Of a stretch of DNA of 64,000 nucleotides, positions 18,619 to 28,656 are shown piece after piece (position 1 is the stretch's first letter; each line of letters starts with the position of its first letter). Source of the stretch: an uncultured Bacteroides sp. (GTDB lineage Bacteria; Bacteroidota; Bacteroidia; Bacteroidales; Bacteroidaceae); the NCBI RefSeq assembly GCF_947632445.1, contig NZ_CANRPM010000001.1:86519-150518 (forward strand), given 5' to 3'. Position numbers and translations under genes: made by a program. A model generated the notes under the pieces. It saw only the letters and a list, made by a program, of their open reading frames with translations, ran no database searches and had not been told where the DNA came from.

Positions 18619-19086
18619 ATGGGACAGGAAATAGAACGCAAATTCTTGGTTGAAGGAGAATACAAAGCGCAAGCCTACGCCCACAGCCGCATTGTGCAGG
18701 GGTACATCTGTAGTGCAAGAGGACGGACTGTACGCGTCAGAATTCGTGGAACCCAAGGTTATCTCACCATCAAAGGAGCATCGGATGCTACAGGCATGAG
18801 CCGATATGAATGGGAAAAGGAAATACCGCTCGACGAAGCACAGGAACTGATGAAACTCTGTGAGCCGGGAGTTATTGACAAGACGCGCTACTTGGTACAG
18901 AGCGGAAACCATGTCTTCGAAGTAGACGAATTCTACGGTGACAACGCAGGACTGGTTATCGCAGAAGTAGAACTGGCCTCGGAAGATGAGACTTTTGAGA
19001 AACCGGATTTTATCGGACAAGAGGTAACGGGTGACATCCGCTACTATAATTCACAACTGATGAAACACCCCTATACACAATGGTAG
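18619..19086 (+). CDS. CYTH domain triphosphatase-like protein
   Basis: 155 aa, a single CYTH (triphosphate tunnel metalloenzyme) domain. The signature EIERKFLV is at residues 4-11. Alternating charged beta strands (VRVRIRGTQGYLTIKG; YEWEKEIP; LVIAEVELASEDE) would line the metal and triphosphate tunnel. Short bacterial CYTH proteins hydrolyse inorganic tripolyphosphate or related triphosphates; the substrate here is not known. It is coupled to the small membrane protein upstream. Confidence 0.9.
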   Translation: MGQEIERKFLVEGEYKAQAYAHSRIVQGYICSARGRTVRVRIRGTQGYLTIKGASDATGMSRYEWEKEIPLDEAQELMKLCEPGVIDKTRYLVQSGNHVFEVDEFYGDNAGLVIAEVELASEDETFEKPDFIGQEVTGDIRYYNSQLMKHPYTQW

Positions 19087-19161
19087 TGCCGGAAAGGGCC
19101 TGCATACATTATCCATTTAAATTCCCCCTGCCAAAGAGACTACAGGGACACAAGGCCGTTT

Positions 19162-20451
19162 ATGGGAAAACTATATCAATACTTACCCGGGGAATTGGTT
19201 AATTTCGTTCTGGTAACCCTTTTCTCTCTGCTCATCGGGCTTTCACAACGAAGAATAAGCCTGAAGCGCGAGGGCGAGACTACACTCTTCGGAACCGACC
19301 GTACATTCACCTTCATCGGCATTCTGGGCTACTTGCTCTACATTCTTGACCCTACGGACTATCGGCTGTTCATGGGCGGAGGTATGATATTGGGGCTGCT
19401 ATTGGCTCTAAACTATTATGTAAAGCAGACACGCTACCGCGTGTTCGGTGTGACAACCATTGTCATTGCCTTGATAACCTACTGCCTGGCTCCTATCGTA
19501 GCGACCCAGCCTTCCTGGTTTTATGTAATGGTTGTCGTAACGGTATTGCTGTTCACCGAATTGAAGCATACTTTCACCGAGCTGGCCCAACGCATGAAAA
19601 ACGATGAAATGACGACTTTGGCCAAGTTTCTTGCTATCAGCGGCATCATCCTCCCCATGCTTCCCAAAGAGAACCTGATACCGGGTATCGACCTGGCACC
19701 TTACAGCATCTGGCTGGCAACGGTCGTCGTTTCGGGCATCTCTTACCTTTCCTATCTGTTGCGGCGATATGTGTTCCATCAGTCCGGTCTGTTGGTTTCC
19801 GGCATCATAGGCGGACTTTACAGCAGTACGGCCACCATTTCCGTGCTGGCGCGTAAAAGCCGTTCGGCTACAGCGGAAGAGGCTCCTGAATATGCCGCTT
19901 CCATGCTAATGGCTGTGAGCATGATGTTTTTGCGCTTCCTGATACTGATCGGCATCTTCAGCCGTGAGACATTAGCCTGTATCTACCCTTATCTCCTGAT
20001 TATGGCAATAGTCACGGCCGGCGTAGCCTGGTATATACACTCCAGACTGCCGGCTTCCGTAATAGGCAGAGTGGAGGAAGAAGACAGCAGCAATCCGCTG
20101 GAATTCAAAGTTGCACTGATCTTCGCCGTATTGTTCGTCGTATTTACAGTGGCTACCCACTACACCTTGATTTACGCCGGAACCGAAGGTCTGAACCTGC
20201 TCTCCTTTATTTCCGGCTTCAGCGATATTACTCCCTTTATTCTCAACTTGCTGCAAGGCACCGGCAGGGTAGCCACCGTCGTCATTACAGCTTGCAGCAT
20301 GCAGGCCATCATCAGTAATATCATCGTAAACATGTGCTACGGGTTGGGGTTCGCCGGACGGAAAAGCACCCTCCGTCCTTGGATCTTGCGAGGCTTCGGC
20401 ATTGTAATTGCCATAAACCTGTCTCTGCTTCTATTCTTCTATCTGGTATAA
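19162..20451 (+). CDS. MgtC/SapB-DUF4010 family membrane protein
   Basis: 429 aa with about 12 predicted membrane helices. The first part (LPGELVNFVLVTLFSLLIGLSQRRI; LFGTDRTFTFIGILGYLLY) is MgtC/SapB-like. The second part is DUF4010-like (GLYSSTATISVLARKS; TPFILNLLQGTG). Such fusions are widespread and uncharacterised; roles in divalent ion or membrane stress responses are inferred only from MgtC. It follows the CYTH gene by 75 bp on the same strand. Confidence 0.8.
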   Translation: MGKLYQYLPGELVNFVLVTLFSLLIGLSQRRISLKREGETTLFGTDRTFTFIGILGYLLYILDPTDYRLFMGGGMILGLLLALNYYVKQTRYRVFGVTTIVIALITYCLAPIVATQPSWFYVMVVVTVLLFTELKHTFTELAQRMKNDEMTTLAKFLAISGIILPMLPKENLIPGIDLAPYSIWLATVVVSGISYLSYLLRRYVFHQSGLLVSGIIGGLYSSTATISVLARKSRSATAEEAPEYAASMLMAVSMMFLRFLILIGIFSRETLACIYPYLLIMAIVTAGVAWYIHSRLPASVIGRVEEEDSSNPLEFKVALIFAVLFVVFTVATHYTLIYAGTEGLNLLSFISGFSDITPFILNLLQGTGRVATVVITACSMQAIISNIIVNMCYGLGFAGRKSTLRPWILRGFGIVIAINLSLLLFFYLV

Positions 20452-20631
20452 GCGGCATCCACCACAGATAATGGATGCTGCGAAGCCATCCCCTATTGAC
20501 CTTTTTTAACTACAAATTTATCGTAATCGCAATAAAAGCAATTATTTTTGCTGCCCGTATGTGATTTAAAGGCACATGCAACGACTGATAAGACGATAAC
20601 AAGAACAGTCAAATAAATTAGGAAAAAACGC

Positions 20632-23172
20632 ATGAACTTAAAAACTACCGTGCTGCTATGGATGCTTTTCATATCCGGGCTGGCAGTAGCACAGAACGCA
20701 GTTGTCTCTTCTTTTCAGCTGAAAGGAATTCTGCTCGACTCGCTGACACAGGAGGGAGAACCTTATGCCACCATTCGTGTAGCACGTAAATCGACACCCG
20801 ACAAACCGGTAAAAATGATGGTTTCCGATATGAAAGGATGCTTTCAAGAAAACGTAAAGGGAACCGGACATTTCATTATGACCATCACGTCTGTAGGACG
20901 TAATCCCATTGTGAAAGAATTTTCCGTCAAAGCCGGTCAGAAGCTGGTGGATTTTGGTACGTTGTATATCACTGATGCCTCCAACGAACTGGGCCAAGTG
21001 GAAGTCGTAGCACAGAAACCGCTGGTAAAAGCTGATATTGACAAAATTGAATACAACGTAAAAGACGACCCCGACTCGGAAACCAATTCCCTGCTCGAGA
21101 TGCTCCGCAAGGTGCCGTTAGTGACCGTAGACGGAGAAGACAACATTCAGGTAAATGGCAGCAGCTCGTTCAAGGTCTACGTAAACGGAAAGCCCAACAA
21201 CATGATGAGCAATAATCCGACGGAAGTGCTGAAAAGCATGCCCGCCAATACGATCAAGCATATTGAAGTCATCACCAATCCGGGTCCGAAGTACGATGCC
21301 GAAGGTGTAGGAGGTATTCTGAACATTGTGACCGAAGGCGGCGGATTCGAGGGCTATACCGTGACGCTGAGCGGCAATGTAAACAACCGGGGTGCCGGCG
21401 GCGGTCTGTTCGGTACCGTACAGAAAGGCAAGTTTACCGTGAGCGCCCGCTACAATTACAATCACAACGACAACCCACGCAGTTATTCAGGCGGAATGCA
21501 ACGGGCTACGGACACCGGCGCGGAAGTTGCCAATTTAGACTATGAAGGCAGCAGCAAAGGCAGCGGTTCTTTCCAATCGGGCAGCATGGAGGCCAGCTAC
21601 GAAATTGATTCACTGAACCTGATTTCCGCCTCATTCGGTTTGTGGGGAGGCGGAAATAACAGTCATGGCAGCAGCGATTATGTCGGCAATTCACCTTTGG
21701 ACAACCACCTGCTTTACCAGTACGGCATTGGGAGCCGCAGTAAATCGTCCTGGTATTCTATCGACGGCGGAATTGATTACCAACGTCTTTCCCCCACCAT
21801 AAAGGGACGCATGTTCACCCTTTCTTATAAGGTGAATACACGCCCGCAGACATCGGACTCCTATTCGGAATACGACATCGCCTATGGCCATGATGACTGG
21901 GCCGGCTACCTGCGCCGACTGGAAGACCAGCACAATGACGGAAGCCAGAATACGACCGAACACACGTTCCAGGCAGACTACACAACCCCCATTGGCAAGC
22001 TGCATACCATCGAATCGGGCGTAAAGTATATCTTACGCAACAACTCTTCAGACAACGACCGTTACCTGCGGACGGCAGCCAACAACTCGGACTATGTATT
22101 CGACGAGGAGTACAGCACGCACTACCGCCATCAGAACGACATCATCGCAGCCTATCTGGGCTACGGCCTGAAGTGGAAGAAACTGTCAGGACGTTTGGGC
22201 CTCCGATACGAACATACCATCGAGGACGTGAAATACCTCCTGGGACGCGGCGATGACTTCCGCAAGAACTACGACAACATGGTACCCTCCGCCTCACTGG
22301 GCTGGGAGCTGACCGACCTGTCCAACCTTCGTTTGGGCTACAACATGCGCATCTATCGTCCCGGCATCTGGTATCTGAATCCCTATCTGAACGACAGCAA
22401 TCCGTCCAGCCTCAGCCAGGGCAACCCGGAACTGGACAGTGAAAAGAGCCATGCCTTTGATTTAAGTTATAGCAACTTCACGCCGAAGTTCAACATCAAC
22501 GTATCCGCCCGCTATTCGTTTACGAACAACAGCATCCAGTCTGTCACCAACCTTGTATCCGAAGATGATATTCCCGACCTTTCGGAAGACAAAAAAACAG
22601 GCAAGGACGTGCTCTACACTACCTATCAGAACATCGGCAAAAGCCGTAATCTCAACCTGAGCGCCTATGTCAACTGGAACGCCACAAAAGACACCCGTGT
22701 CTATGCCAACCTGTTCGGCGGCTATACGCACCTGAAAGGAGCCAACGGACTGGAAAACGACGGATGGAACCTCTTTGCCTATGGCGGCGCGCAGCAGACT
22801 TTCAAATACGACTGGCGTCTGAGTGTAAATGTCTTTGGCCAAACCCCGTGGATCATGCTGCAAGGTAAAGGAAGCAGTTTCTTCAGCTACAGCCTGAACC
22901 TGAACAAGTCATTCATGAACCGCCGCCTGTCGCTATCGGCCTTTGCAAGCAACTTCTTCAAGAAATATAACAAGTTTGAGTCGCACATCGAAGGACAGGG
23001 ATTTATCCAGGACAGCTGGAACAAGCACCCGCAAATGCGCTTCGGACTGAGTGTCAGCTACCGCATCGGTGAACTGAAAGCCAGCGTAAAGAAAGCCGCA
23101 CGCACCATCACGAACGACGACGTGAAGTCGGGTGGCGACAGCGGCGCTCCCGGAAGTGAAGGCGGCGAATGA
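20632..23172 (+). CDS. Outer-membrane beta-barrel protein, TonB-receptor-like
   Basis: 846 aa. A signal peptide (~1-20, ending AVAQN) is followed by a carboxypeptidase-regulatory-like beta domain (~28-110, LLDSLTQEGEPYATIRVA), a plug-like domain (~140-225, LLEMLRKVPLVTVDGEDNIQ and VYVNGKPNNMM) and a C-terminal barrel of the OMP_b-brl_3 type (LGYNMRIYRPGIWYLNPYLN; LDSEKSHAFDLSYSNF). The C-terminal tail after the last strand is hydrophilic and unusually Gly/Ser/Glu-rich. No SusD partner is adjacent, so it is not a classic SusCD transporter. Ligand unknown. Confidence 0.85.
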   Translation: MNLKTTVLLWMLFISGLAVAQNAVVSSFQLKGILLDSLTQEGEPYATIRVARKSTPDKPVKMMVSDMKGCFQENVKGTGHFIMTITSVGRNPIVKEFSVKAGQKLVDFGTLYITDASNELGQVEVVAQKPLVKADIDKIEYNVKDDPDSETNSLLEMLRKVPLVTVDGEDNIQVNGSSSFKVYVNGKPNNMMSNNPTEVLKSMPANTIKHIEVITNPGPKYDAEGVGGILNIVTEGGGFEGYTVTLSGNVNNRGAGGGLFGTVQKGKFTVSARYNYNHNDNPRSYSGGMQRATDTGAEVANLDYEGSSKGSGSFQSGSMEASYEIDSLNLISASFGLWGGGNNSHGSSDYVGNSPLDNHLLYQYGIGSRSKSSWYSIDGGIDYQRLSPTIKGRMFTLSYKVNTRPQTSDSYSEYDIAYGHDDWAGYLRRLEDQHNDGSQNTTEHTFQADYTTPIGKLHTIESGVKYILRNNSSDNDRYLRTAANNSDYVFDEEYSTHYRHQNDIIAAYLGYGLKWKKLSGRLGLRYEHTIEDVKYLLGRGDDFRKNYDNMVPSASLGWELTDLSNLRLGYNMRIYRPGIWYLNPYLNDSNPSSLSQGNPELDSEKSHAFDLSYSNFTPKFNINVSARYSFTNNSIQSVTNLVSEDDIPDLSEDKKTGKDVLYTTYQNIGKSRNLNLSAYVNWNATKDTRVYANLFGGYTHLKGANGLENDGWNLFAYGGAQQTFKYDWRLSVNVFGQTPWIMLQGKGSSFFSYSLNLNKSFMNRRLSLSAFASNFFKKYNKFESHIEGQGFIQDSWNKHPQMRFGLSVSYRIGELKASVKKAARTITNDDVKSGGDSGAPGSEGGE

Positions 23173-23183
23173 TGCTGCCGCAA

Positions 23184-23280
23184 CACAGTGCTTTCTGAGA
23201 TGCTGACACAGTGCTTCCTTACCCTCTCATACCGTGCTTTATGAGGAGGTGAGAAAGCACTGTATGAGACCCTCAGGATA
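23184..23280. repeat. Intergenic repeat family 2, copy 1 (AGTGCTT words)
   Basis: Four copies of an AGTGCTT-like word within 80 bp, two of which form a perfect 12-bp inverted repeat: ACAGTGCTTTCT (23185-23196) and AGAAAGCACTGT (23252-23263). The minus strand (TGAGGGTCTCATACAGTGCT...) matches 61490-61540 (TGAGGGTGTCATACAGTGCT...) over about 50 bp. It lies between the barrel gene and the convergent comF-like gene and may help terminate both. Confidence 0.6.
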
Positions 23281-23333
23281 TATAACATCAGGGTACAAGA
23301 AAATACAGCAACGGGGAAGCATGGAATGCAACA

Positions 23334-24041
23334 TCAAATGGCAGCTTTCGCCAGTGTCAGTATGCTGATGCGCAAGCCCTCAATGCCGGCGAAAGCATCG
23401 GCACAGGCGGTCACCGTAGAACCGGTAGTCAGCACATCGTCCACCAGCAGAATATGCTTGCCCGTATAGCGTTCGGGATGGTCTGTCTGAAAAATGCCTG
23501 CCACATTCTCCCACCGCTCGTAAGCTGACTTACGAGTCTGTGTCGGCGAATGCACACATCTCTTTACCGTCTGTATATCCAGCTTGATTCCCGTCACATC
23601 CGCAATACCGGAGGCTAAGCATTCACTTTGATTATATCCCCTCGCCCGCTGCTTACGGGGATGCAAAGGGACCGGTACAATGGCATCTATCCCATCGAAA
23701 AAACCGCTTCCGGCAATTTCTTCCGCCACAAGACGTCCCATCGTCCGGCCAATATCCGCCTTTCCACCGTATTTCAGCAGATGGAGAATATGCCGAAAAT
23801 CACTTCCCTTATGATAAAGGAAATAGGAGGTGGCACGCTCCAACGGAATCTTTCCCCAAAACAGTTTCTCCACCGGATTGTCCCGCTCCAAGTGCCAATT
23901 TGTGCGGGGCATGTCGATGTTGCAGCGCAGGCAAATCACTTCTTCACCCTCGTGCAAGCACGTTCCGCAGACGACACACCGACGGGGAAAGAACAGATGT
24001 GCCAGCCCCTGTAGCCAAAGTTTCCAACTGCCGGTCTTCAT
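23334..24041 (-). CDS. comF: ComF family phosphoribosyltransferase-like protein
   Basis: 235 aa. An N-terminal zinc ribbon (CVVCGTCLHEGEEVICLRCN) is followed by a type I PRTase domain with the PRPP loop HILLVDDVLTTGSTVTAC. In naturally competent bacteria ComF helps process imported single-stranded DNA; in Bacteroidetes its role is untested. The start at 24041 (MKTGSW) is chosen because it lies 11 nt after the upstream stop; an in-frame ATG at 24074 would overlap the upstream gene by 22 nt and is possible. Confidence 0.88.
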   Translation of the reverse strand: MKTGSWKLWLQGLAHLFFPRRCVVCGTCLHEGEEVICLRCNIDMPRTNWHLERDNPVEKLFWGKIPLERATSYFLYHKGSDFRHILHLLKYGGKADIGRTMGRLVAEEIAGSGFFDGIDAIVPVPLHPRKQRARGYNQSECLASGIADVTGIKLDIQTVKRCVHSPTQTRKSAYERWENVAGIFQTDHPERYTGKHILLVDDVLTTGSTVTACADAFAGIEGLRISILTLAKAAI

Positions 24042-24052
24042 TTCTTCTGTCC

Positions 24053-24856
24053 TTACAACCCTTCGGGGAGACATCCTTGAATAATTTCTAAGAACGTATC
24101 GTGTAAGGCGCCATTGGTCGCTACGATGTGATGCCCTTCCAAGAACGATGCAGACCCTCTAAAATCTGTCACTCGTCCTCCGGCCTCCTGTATCATCAAT
24201 GCGGCAGCCGAAAAGTCCCACTTCCCGATAAAAGCCTCCAACCAAGCATCATATCGCCCTGCCGCCACATAGCAGAGTGCCAAGGCGGCCGACCCGTTCA
24301 TACGGATCGCGGCGGCCTTTCCGTAAAGCCGTTGCATCAGATGCTCCGCCGTAGAGGCATACAGCCGGGCATTGTAGGGAAGTTCGGCCACGACATAGGC
24401 ATCGTCTAAAGAAACGACATCGGATACCCGAATCCGGTCTCCGTTCAGATAAGCTCCCCCATCCTTCCAGGCATAGAAACATTCGTCGCGCACAGGTTCA
24501 TAGACCACGCCCAGCAGCAGTTCGCCGCGACTCCGCAAAGCGATACTCACACAATAAGGCGCCACGTCGTGAATATAGTTCGTCGTACCGTCCAACGGGT
24601 CGACCACCCAGCAGAACGGTTCATTGTGATAGTCAGCCGAACCCTCTTCGGCAATAAAACCGGCTTCGGGCATTAATGCATGCAACGCAGACACAACCCG
24701 TCGCTCGGCTTCCTTATCGACATACGACACATAGTCATGGGCATTCTTCTGCTCCACGACTTCCCGACGAAAATTCTTCCGTTCTTCCTTCAAGAAATGT
24801 CCGGCTTTCCGGGCTATCCGACAGACTTCTCCTGTCAGCCATTTCAGATTATCCAT
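24053..24856 (-). CDS. Inositol monophosphatase family protein
   Basis: 267-aa magnesium-dependent sugar-phosphate phosphatase of the IMPase/SuhB/CysQ fold. Metal-binding motifs are AEEGS (~72) and DPLDGTTNYIH (~89), with WDFSAAALMIQEAGG (~213) near the end. Candidate substrates are inositol phosphate, other sugar phosphates or PAP; the sequence does not decide. It probably forms an operon with comF (11-nt gap). Confidence 0.9.
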   Translation of the reverse strand: MDNLKWLTGEVCRIARKAGHFLKEERKNFRREVVEQKNAHDYVSYVDKEAERRVVSALHALMPEAGFIAEEGSADYHNEPFCWVVDPLDGTTNYIHDVAPYCVSIALRSRGELLLGVVYEPVRDECFYAWKDGGAYLNGDRIRVSDVVSLDDAYVVAELPYNARLYASTAEHLMQRLYGKAAAIRMNGSAALALCYVAAGRYDAWLEAFIGKWDFSAAALMIQEAGGRVTDFRGSASFLEGHHIVATNGALHDTFLEIIQGCLPEGL

Positions 24857-24938
24857 ATCTCAATCCTTAAATTCAACCAAAAATAACGGTTTCCTACACA
24901 TTTACCAAAGAATATATCCTAAGATTTTACTAATTGCT

Positions 24939-24946
24939 TACCTTTG
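24939..24946 (+). promoter_or_regulatory. -7 box of the Nudix gene
   Basis: TACCTTTG lies 30 bp before the ATG at 24976. It overlaps the TTG that the ORF track uses as start, which rules that start out if the promoter is real. Confidence 0.6.
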
Positions 24947-24975
24947 CAGGCAATACCAACATTCCAAATACTTTG

Positions 24976-25509
24976 ATGAGCATGACTGAGCATCCTCTCT
25001 CCCAATTCGCCTATTGTCCCAAATGTGGTTCTCCCCGTTTCGGGATACATAACGGAAAGTCCAAACAATGTCCCGATTGCGGCTTTGTCTACTACTTCAA
25101 CCCGTCCTCGGCTACAGTGGCCTTTATCGTCAATACCCGACACGAGCTGCTCGTATGCCGGCGTGCCAAGGAACCCGCCAAAGGGACACTCGACCTGCCC
25201 GGAGGCTTTGTCGACCTGTATGAAACGGCCGAAGAAGGTGTGGCGCGCGAAGTACTGGAGGAAACCGGTATGACTGTTACGCAGGCACGATACCTGTTCT
25301 CCCTGCCCAATCTGTATCTTTACTCAGGCTTCACGGTCCATACGCTCGACATGTTCTTCCGTTGTCAGGTAGAAGACACACTCCATTTTCAGGCGATGGA
25401 CGATGCGGCAGATACCTTCTTTGTTCCCTTCGAGAAATTACAACCGGAGGAATTCGGACTTGCCTCCATCAGAGAAGGATTAAAGAAATTCCTGAAAGGA
25501 TTTGTGTAA
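24976..25509 (+). CDS. Nudix hydrolase with N-terminal zinc ribbon
   Basis: 177 aa. The Zn ribbon has C14, C17, C32 and C35 (CPKCGS, CPDCG). The Nudix box GGFVDLYETAEEGVAREVLE continues to EETGM at about residue 99, matching Gx5Ex7REUxEExGU. The layout resembles NudC/NADH pyrophosphatase, although it is shorter and the NudC SQPWPFPxS signature is absent, so the substrate (NAD-capped RNA, ADP-sugar, other) is uncertain. The start is placed at 24976 from the promoter. Confidence 0.85.
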   Translation: MSMTEHPLSQFAYCPKCGSPRFGIHNGKSKQCPDCGFVYYFNPSSATVAFIVNTRHELLVCRRAKEPAKGTLDLPGGFVDLYETAEEGVAREVLEETGMTVTQARYLFSLPNLYLYSGFTVHTLDMFFRCQVEDTLHFQAMDDAADTFFVPFEKLQPEEFGLASIREGLKKFLKGFV

Positions 25510-25556
25510 TATCCTAAAAAATATCAACAGGGCAAAGAAATGCCGGTCAAAAGACG

Positions 25557-25564
25557 TACTTTTG
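25557..25564 (+). promoter_or_regulatory. -7 box of the TPR-barrel operon
   Basis: TACTTTTG fits TAnnTTTG and lies 30 bp upstream of the ATG at 25594, which begins a clear signal peptide. Confidence 0.55.
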
Positions 25565-25593
25565 TGAATACACTTATTACATATATAAAGGAC

Positions 25594-28500
25594 ATGAAGC
25601 ATAAATTCTCACGCATACTCTGTGCAGCACTGTATTGTGCTCCGTTAGTTGTAGCGGCACAGAACACCGAAAAAGCGGCCTCCTTGCAGCAGGATTATCA
25701 GGAAGGAAAGACCTTGTTCCAAGAAAAAGCCTATGCAGCTGCCATTACTCCCTTGCGGGCTTTCTTACAGAAAGCTGAAACCGAAGGCTCTCAGCCGCCG
25801 CATACAGGCGAAGTACTGGAAGCCGAATATATGTTGGCCTGTTCCGCCTATGAAATGAGAGACGGACGGAGCAATGAATTCCTACGGGATTTCTTGGACA
25901 ACCATCCCGATACGCCCCATGCCAACCGCATCTATGCACTGATGGCGTCCAACTATTTCTTCTCACAGGACTATGACAATGCGCTGGCCTTGTTCAACGC
26001 TTCCGATCTGTCTCTGCTGGCAGACCATGAACGCGACGACATGACATACCGCAGGGCCATGTGTTATCTGGAGACAGGGAAAGTAAAGGAAGCGGCTATC
26101 TGGTTCGAAACGCTGAAAAACACCGGATCACGCTATGAAACAGACTGTACCTACTATCTGTCTTACATCCGCTACACCCAGCAACGCTACGACGAGGCTC
26201 TGAACGGCTTCCTCACCTTGCAGGACAACGACAAATACAAAGCGCTGACCCCCTACTATATCGCAGAAATCTATCTGATAAAGAAACAATACGACAAAGC
26301 GGAAATTGTAGCCCAAAACTATCTCTCCGCCTACCCCGGCAACGAGAATACGGCAGAGATGTACCGCATCATCGGATCGGCCTGCTACCACATGGGGAAA
26401 TACCATGAAGCCATGCAGGCGTTCGAACAGGATGGTGCCGCCACCCGTCGCGATGCCCTGTACATGTATGGCCTGGCTAACTATCATTGCGGCGTCTACA
26501 GCCAGGTGCCCGTATTGCTGTCCCGCGTCACGCAGGAAAAAGATGCTCTGAGCCAGAACGCTTACCTGCACATGGGCTTGGCCTATCTCAAATTGGCTGA
26601 AAAGAATAAAGCCCGCATGGCGTTCGAACAAGCTGCCGCTTCGGATGCCAACAGAGCCGTCAAAGAACAGGCATCCTACAATTATGCCCTCTGCATCCAC
26701 GAAACATCCTATTCTGCCTTCGGCCAATCGGTCACCGTTTTCGAGAAATTCCTGAATGACTTTCCACAATCGGCCTATGCTGACAAGGTGAGCGATTATT
26801 TAGTTGAAGTATATATGGAAACACGCAGCTACGAAGCAGCCCTGAAGTCCATCAACCGTATCAAATCACCTAATTCGGCCATACAGAAAGCAAAAGTGCG
26901 CGTCCTGTTCCAACTGGGTACACAAGCCTTTGCCAATGCCGACTTCCAGAAAGCAATCAACTACTTCGGCCAGTCTTTCCAATATGCGGCCCTCTTCGGC
27001 CAGCAAGGCAAAAGAGAACAAGGCAAAGCAGCCTATTGGCGTGGCGAATCCTACTACCGTCTGGGACAAATGCAGCAAGCAGCCGACGACTTTAACCGCT
27101 ATCTGAACTGCAATCCCGACACGAACAACGAGATGTATGCACTGGCCCACTACAACTTAGGATACATCGCTTTCCATCGCAAGAACTACACCGATGCCGA
27201 AAGCTATTTCAATCGCTACATCCAACTGGAGAAAGGGCAAAATCCGGCAGCCTTGGCTGACACTTATAACCGTCTGGGCGACTGCTGCCTCCATGTACGC
27301 CGTTTCGATGAAGCCATCCGCTACTATACCCGTGCCGAGAACATGGGAACGGCTTCGGGCGACTATTCCTACTACCAACTGGCTTTGGTGGCCGGTCTGC
27401 AAAAAGACTACAACGGCAAGATAACGCTGCTCGACCAACTGGCACAGAAATATCCCAATTCACCCTATGCCATCAACGGGTTATATGAAAAAGGACGTTC
27501 GTATGTACAAAGCAATCAAAGCGCCCAGGCCATCGCAACCTTCCGCGAGCTATTATCCAAATATCCCGAAAGTCCTATCGCACGCAAGGCTGCCGCTGAA
27601 ATAGGCCTTCTCTACTATCAAAACGAAGACTACAACCGGGCTATCGAAGCCTACAAGCACGTCATCATGAAATATCCGGGCAGTGAAGAAGCCCGTTTGG
27701 CCATGCGCGACCTGAAAACCATCTACGTGGATGCCAATCGCGTGGACGAATATGCTGCCCTGGCCGCACAGATGCCGGGCCAGATACGTTTTGAAGCCAG
27801 CGAACAGGACTCGCTGACCTACATCGCCGCCGAGAAGGTTTATATGAAAGGCGAAATTGCATCCGCCAAGACAAGCTTCGAACGCTATATTCAAAGCTAT
27901 CCTGAAGGTGCTTTCTGCCTGAATGCCCACTATTATCTCTGCCTTATCGGCAAAGAACAGAAGGACGACGAAGCCGTATTGCTGCATGCAGGCAAGCTAC
28001 TCGAATTCCCCAACAGCCCTTATGCCGGAGAGGTCTTGCCCATGCATGCCGAAATCCTCTTCAACCGCCAGCAATACGACTTGGCGCTGGCCGATTACAA
28101 GCAACTGCAAGCTCGCGCTACTACTACCGAATACAGACAGTTGGGAACTACGGGCGTACTGCGTTGCGGCGTACTCTTGAAAGACGACGTAGAAACCATC
28201 CATGCAGCCACTGCCTTACTGTCGGAAACCAAACTGACACCCGAACTGCAAAACGAAGCTTTGTACTATCGAGCCAAGGCTTACCTCAACCAAAAGGCAC
28301 AACAAAAGGCAACCGAAGACTTGCAGGTACTGGCTAAAGACACACGCACACTCTATGGCGCCGAAGCCAAATACCTGCTTGCCCAACAACTGTATGACAA
28401 CGGCGATTACACGGCAGCCGAGAAGGAAGTACTCGATTTCATTGAACAGAGCACTCCGCATGCCTACTGGCTGGCACGCAGCTTTATCCTCCTGTCCGAT

Positions 28501-28626
28501 GTATATGTAGCTATGGACAAGAAACTCGATGCACGCCAATATCTCCTCAGTCTGCAACAGAACTACCAGGCAGACGATGACATCGCCGGAATGATTGAAG
28601 AAAGATTAGCTAAACTGAAAGAATAA
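25594..28626 (+). CDS. Large periplasmic TPR protein
   Basis: 1010 aa from the chosen ATG (MKHKFSRIL), with a signal peptide ending near VVAAQN. The mature part is almost wholly tetratricopeptide repeats, recognisable as repeated blocks such as A-x-YxxGxAxYxxGxYxxA; examples are AKNQKAINYFGQSF-type and KNYTDAESYFNRYIQLEK-type helices, many with YPxSPYA turns. The YbgF/Outer-membrane-lipoprotein-type TPR spacing suggests a periplasmic scaffold. The stop is 30 nt before an outer-membrane barrel gene in the same operon, so a complex of the two is likely. The ORF-track start at 25540 overlaps the promoter. Confidence 0.85.
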   Translation: MKHKFSRILCAALYCAPLVVAAQNTEKAASLQQDYQEGKTLFQEKAYAAAITPLRAFLQKAETEGSQPPHTGEVLEAEYMLACSAYEMRDGRSNEFLRDFLDNHPDTPHANRIYALMASNYFFSQDYDNALALFNASDLSLLADHERDDMTYRRAMCYLETGKVKEAAIWFETLKNTGSRYETDCTYYLSYIRYTQQRYDEALNGFLTLQDNDKYKALTPYYIAEIYLIKKQYDKAEIVAQNYLSAYPGNENTAEMYRIIGSACYHMGKYHEAMQAFEQDGAATRRDALYMYGLANYHCGVYSQVPVLLSRVTQEKDALSQNAYLHMGLAYLKLAEKNKARMAFEQAAASDANRAVKEQASYNYALCIHETSYSAFGQSVTVFEKFLNDFPQSAYADKVSDYLVEVYMETRSYEAALKSINRIKSPNSAIQKAKVRVLFQLGTQAFANADFQKAINYFGQSFQYAALFGQQGKREQGKAAYWRGESYYRLGQMQQAADDFNRYLNCNPDTNNEMYALAHYNLGYIAFHRKNYTDAESYFNRYIQLEKGQNPAALADTYNRLGDCCLHVRRFDEAIRYYTRAENMGTASGDYSYYQLALVAGLQKDYNGKITLLDQLAQKYPNSPYAINGLYEKGRSYVQSNQSAQAIATFRELLSKYPESPIARKAAAEIGLLYYQNEDYNRAIEAYKHVIMKYPGSEEARLAMRDLKTIYVDANRVDEYAALAAQMPGQIRFEASEQDSLTYIAAEKVYMKGEIASAKTSFERYIQSYPEGAFCLNAHYYLCLIGKEQKDDEAVLLHAGKLLEFPNSPYAGEVLPMHAEILFNRQQYDLALADYKQLQARATTTEYRQLGTTGVLRCGVLLKDDVETIHAATALLSETKLTPELQNEALYYRAKAYLNQKAQQKATEDLQVLAKDTRTLYGAEAKYLLAQQLYDNGDYTAAEKEVLDFIEQSTPHAYWLARSFILLSDVYVAMDKKLDARQYLLSLQQNYQADDDIAGMIEERLAKLKE

Positions 28627-28656
28627 CAAGATTTTCCTCATAAATAACAAACGAAT

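Noticed and set aside
20632-23172. SusC-type polysaccharide transporter
   Set aside because: No SusD neighbour or polysaccharide enzymes, and the barrel type (OMP_b-brl_3) differs from SusC.
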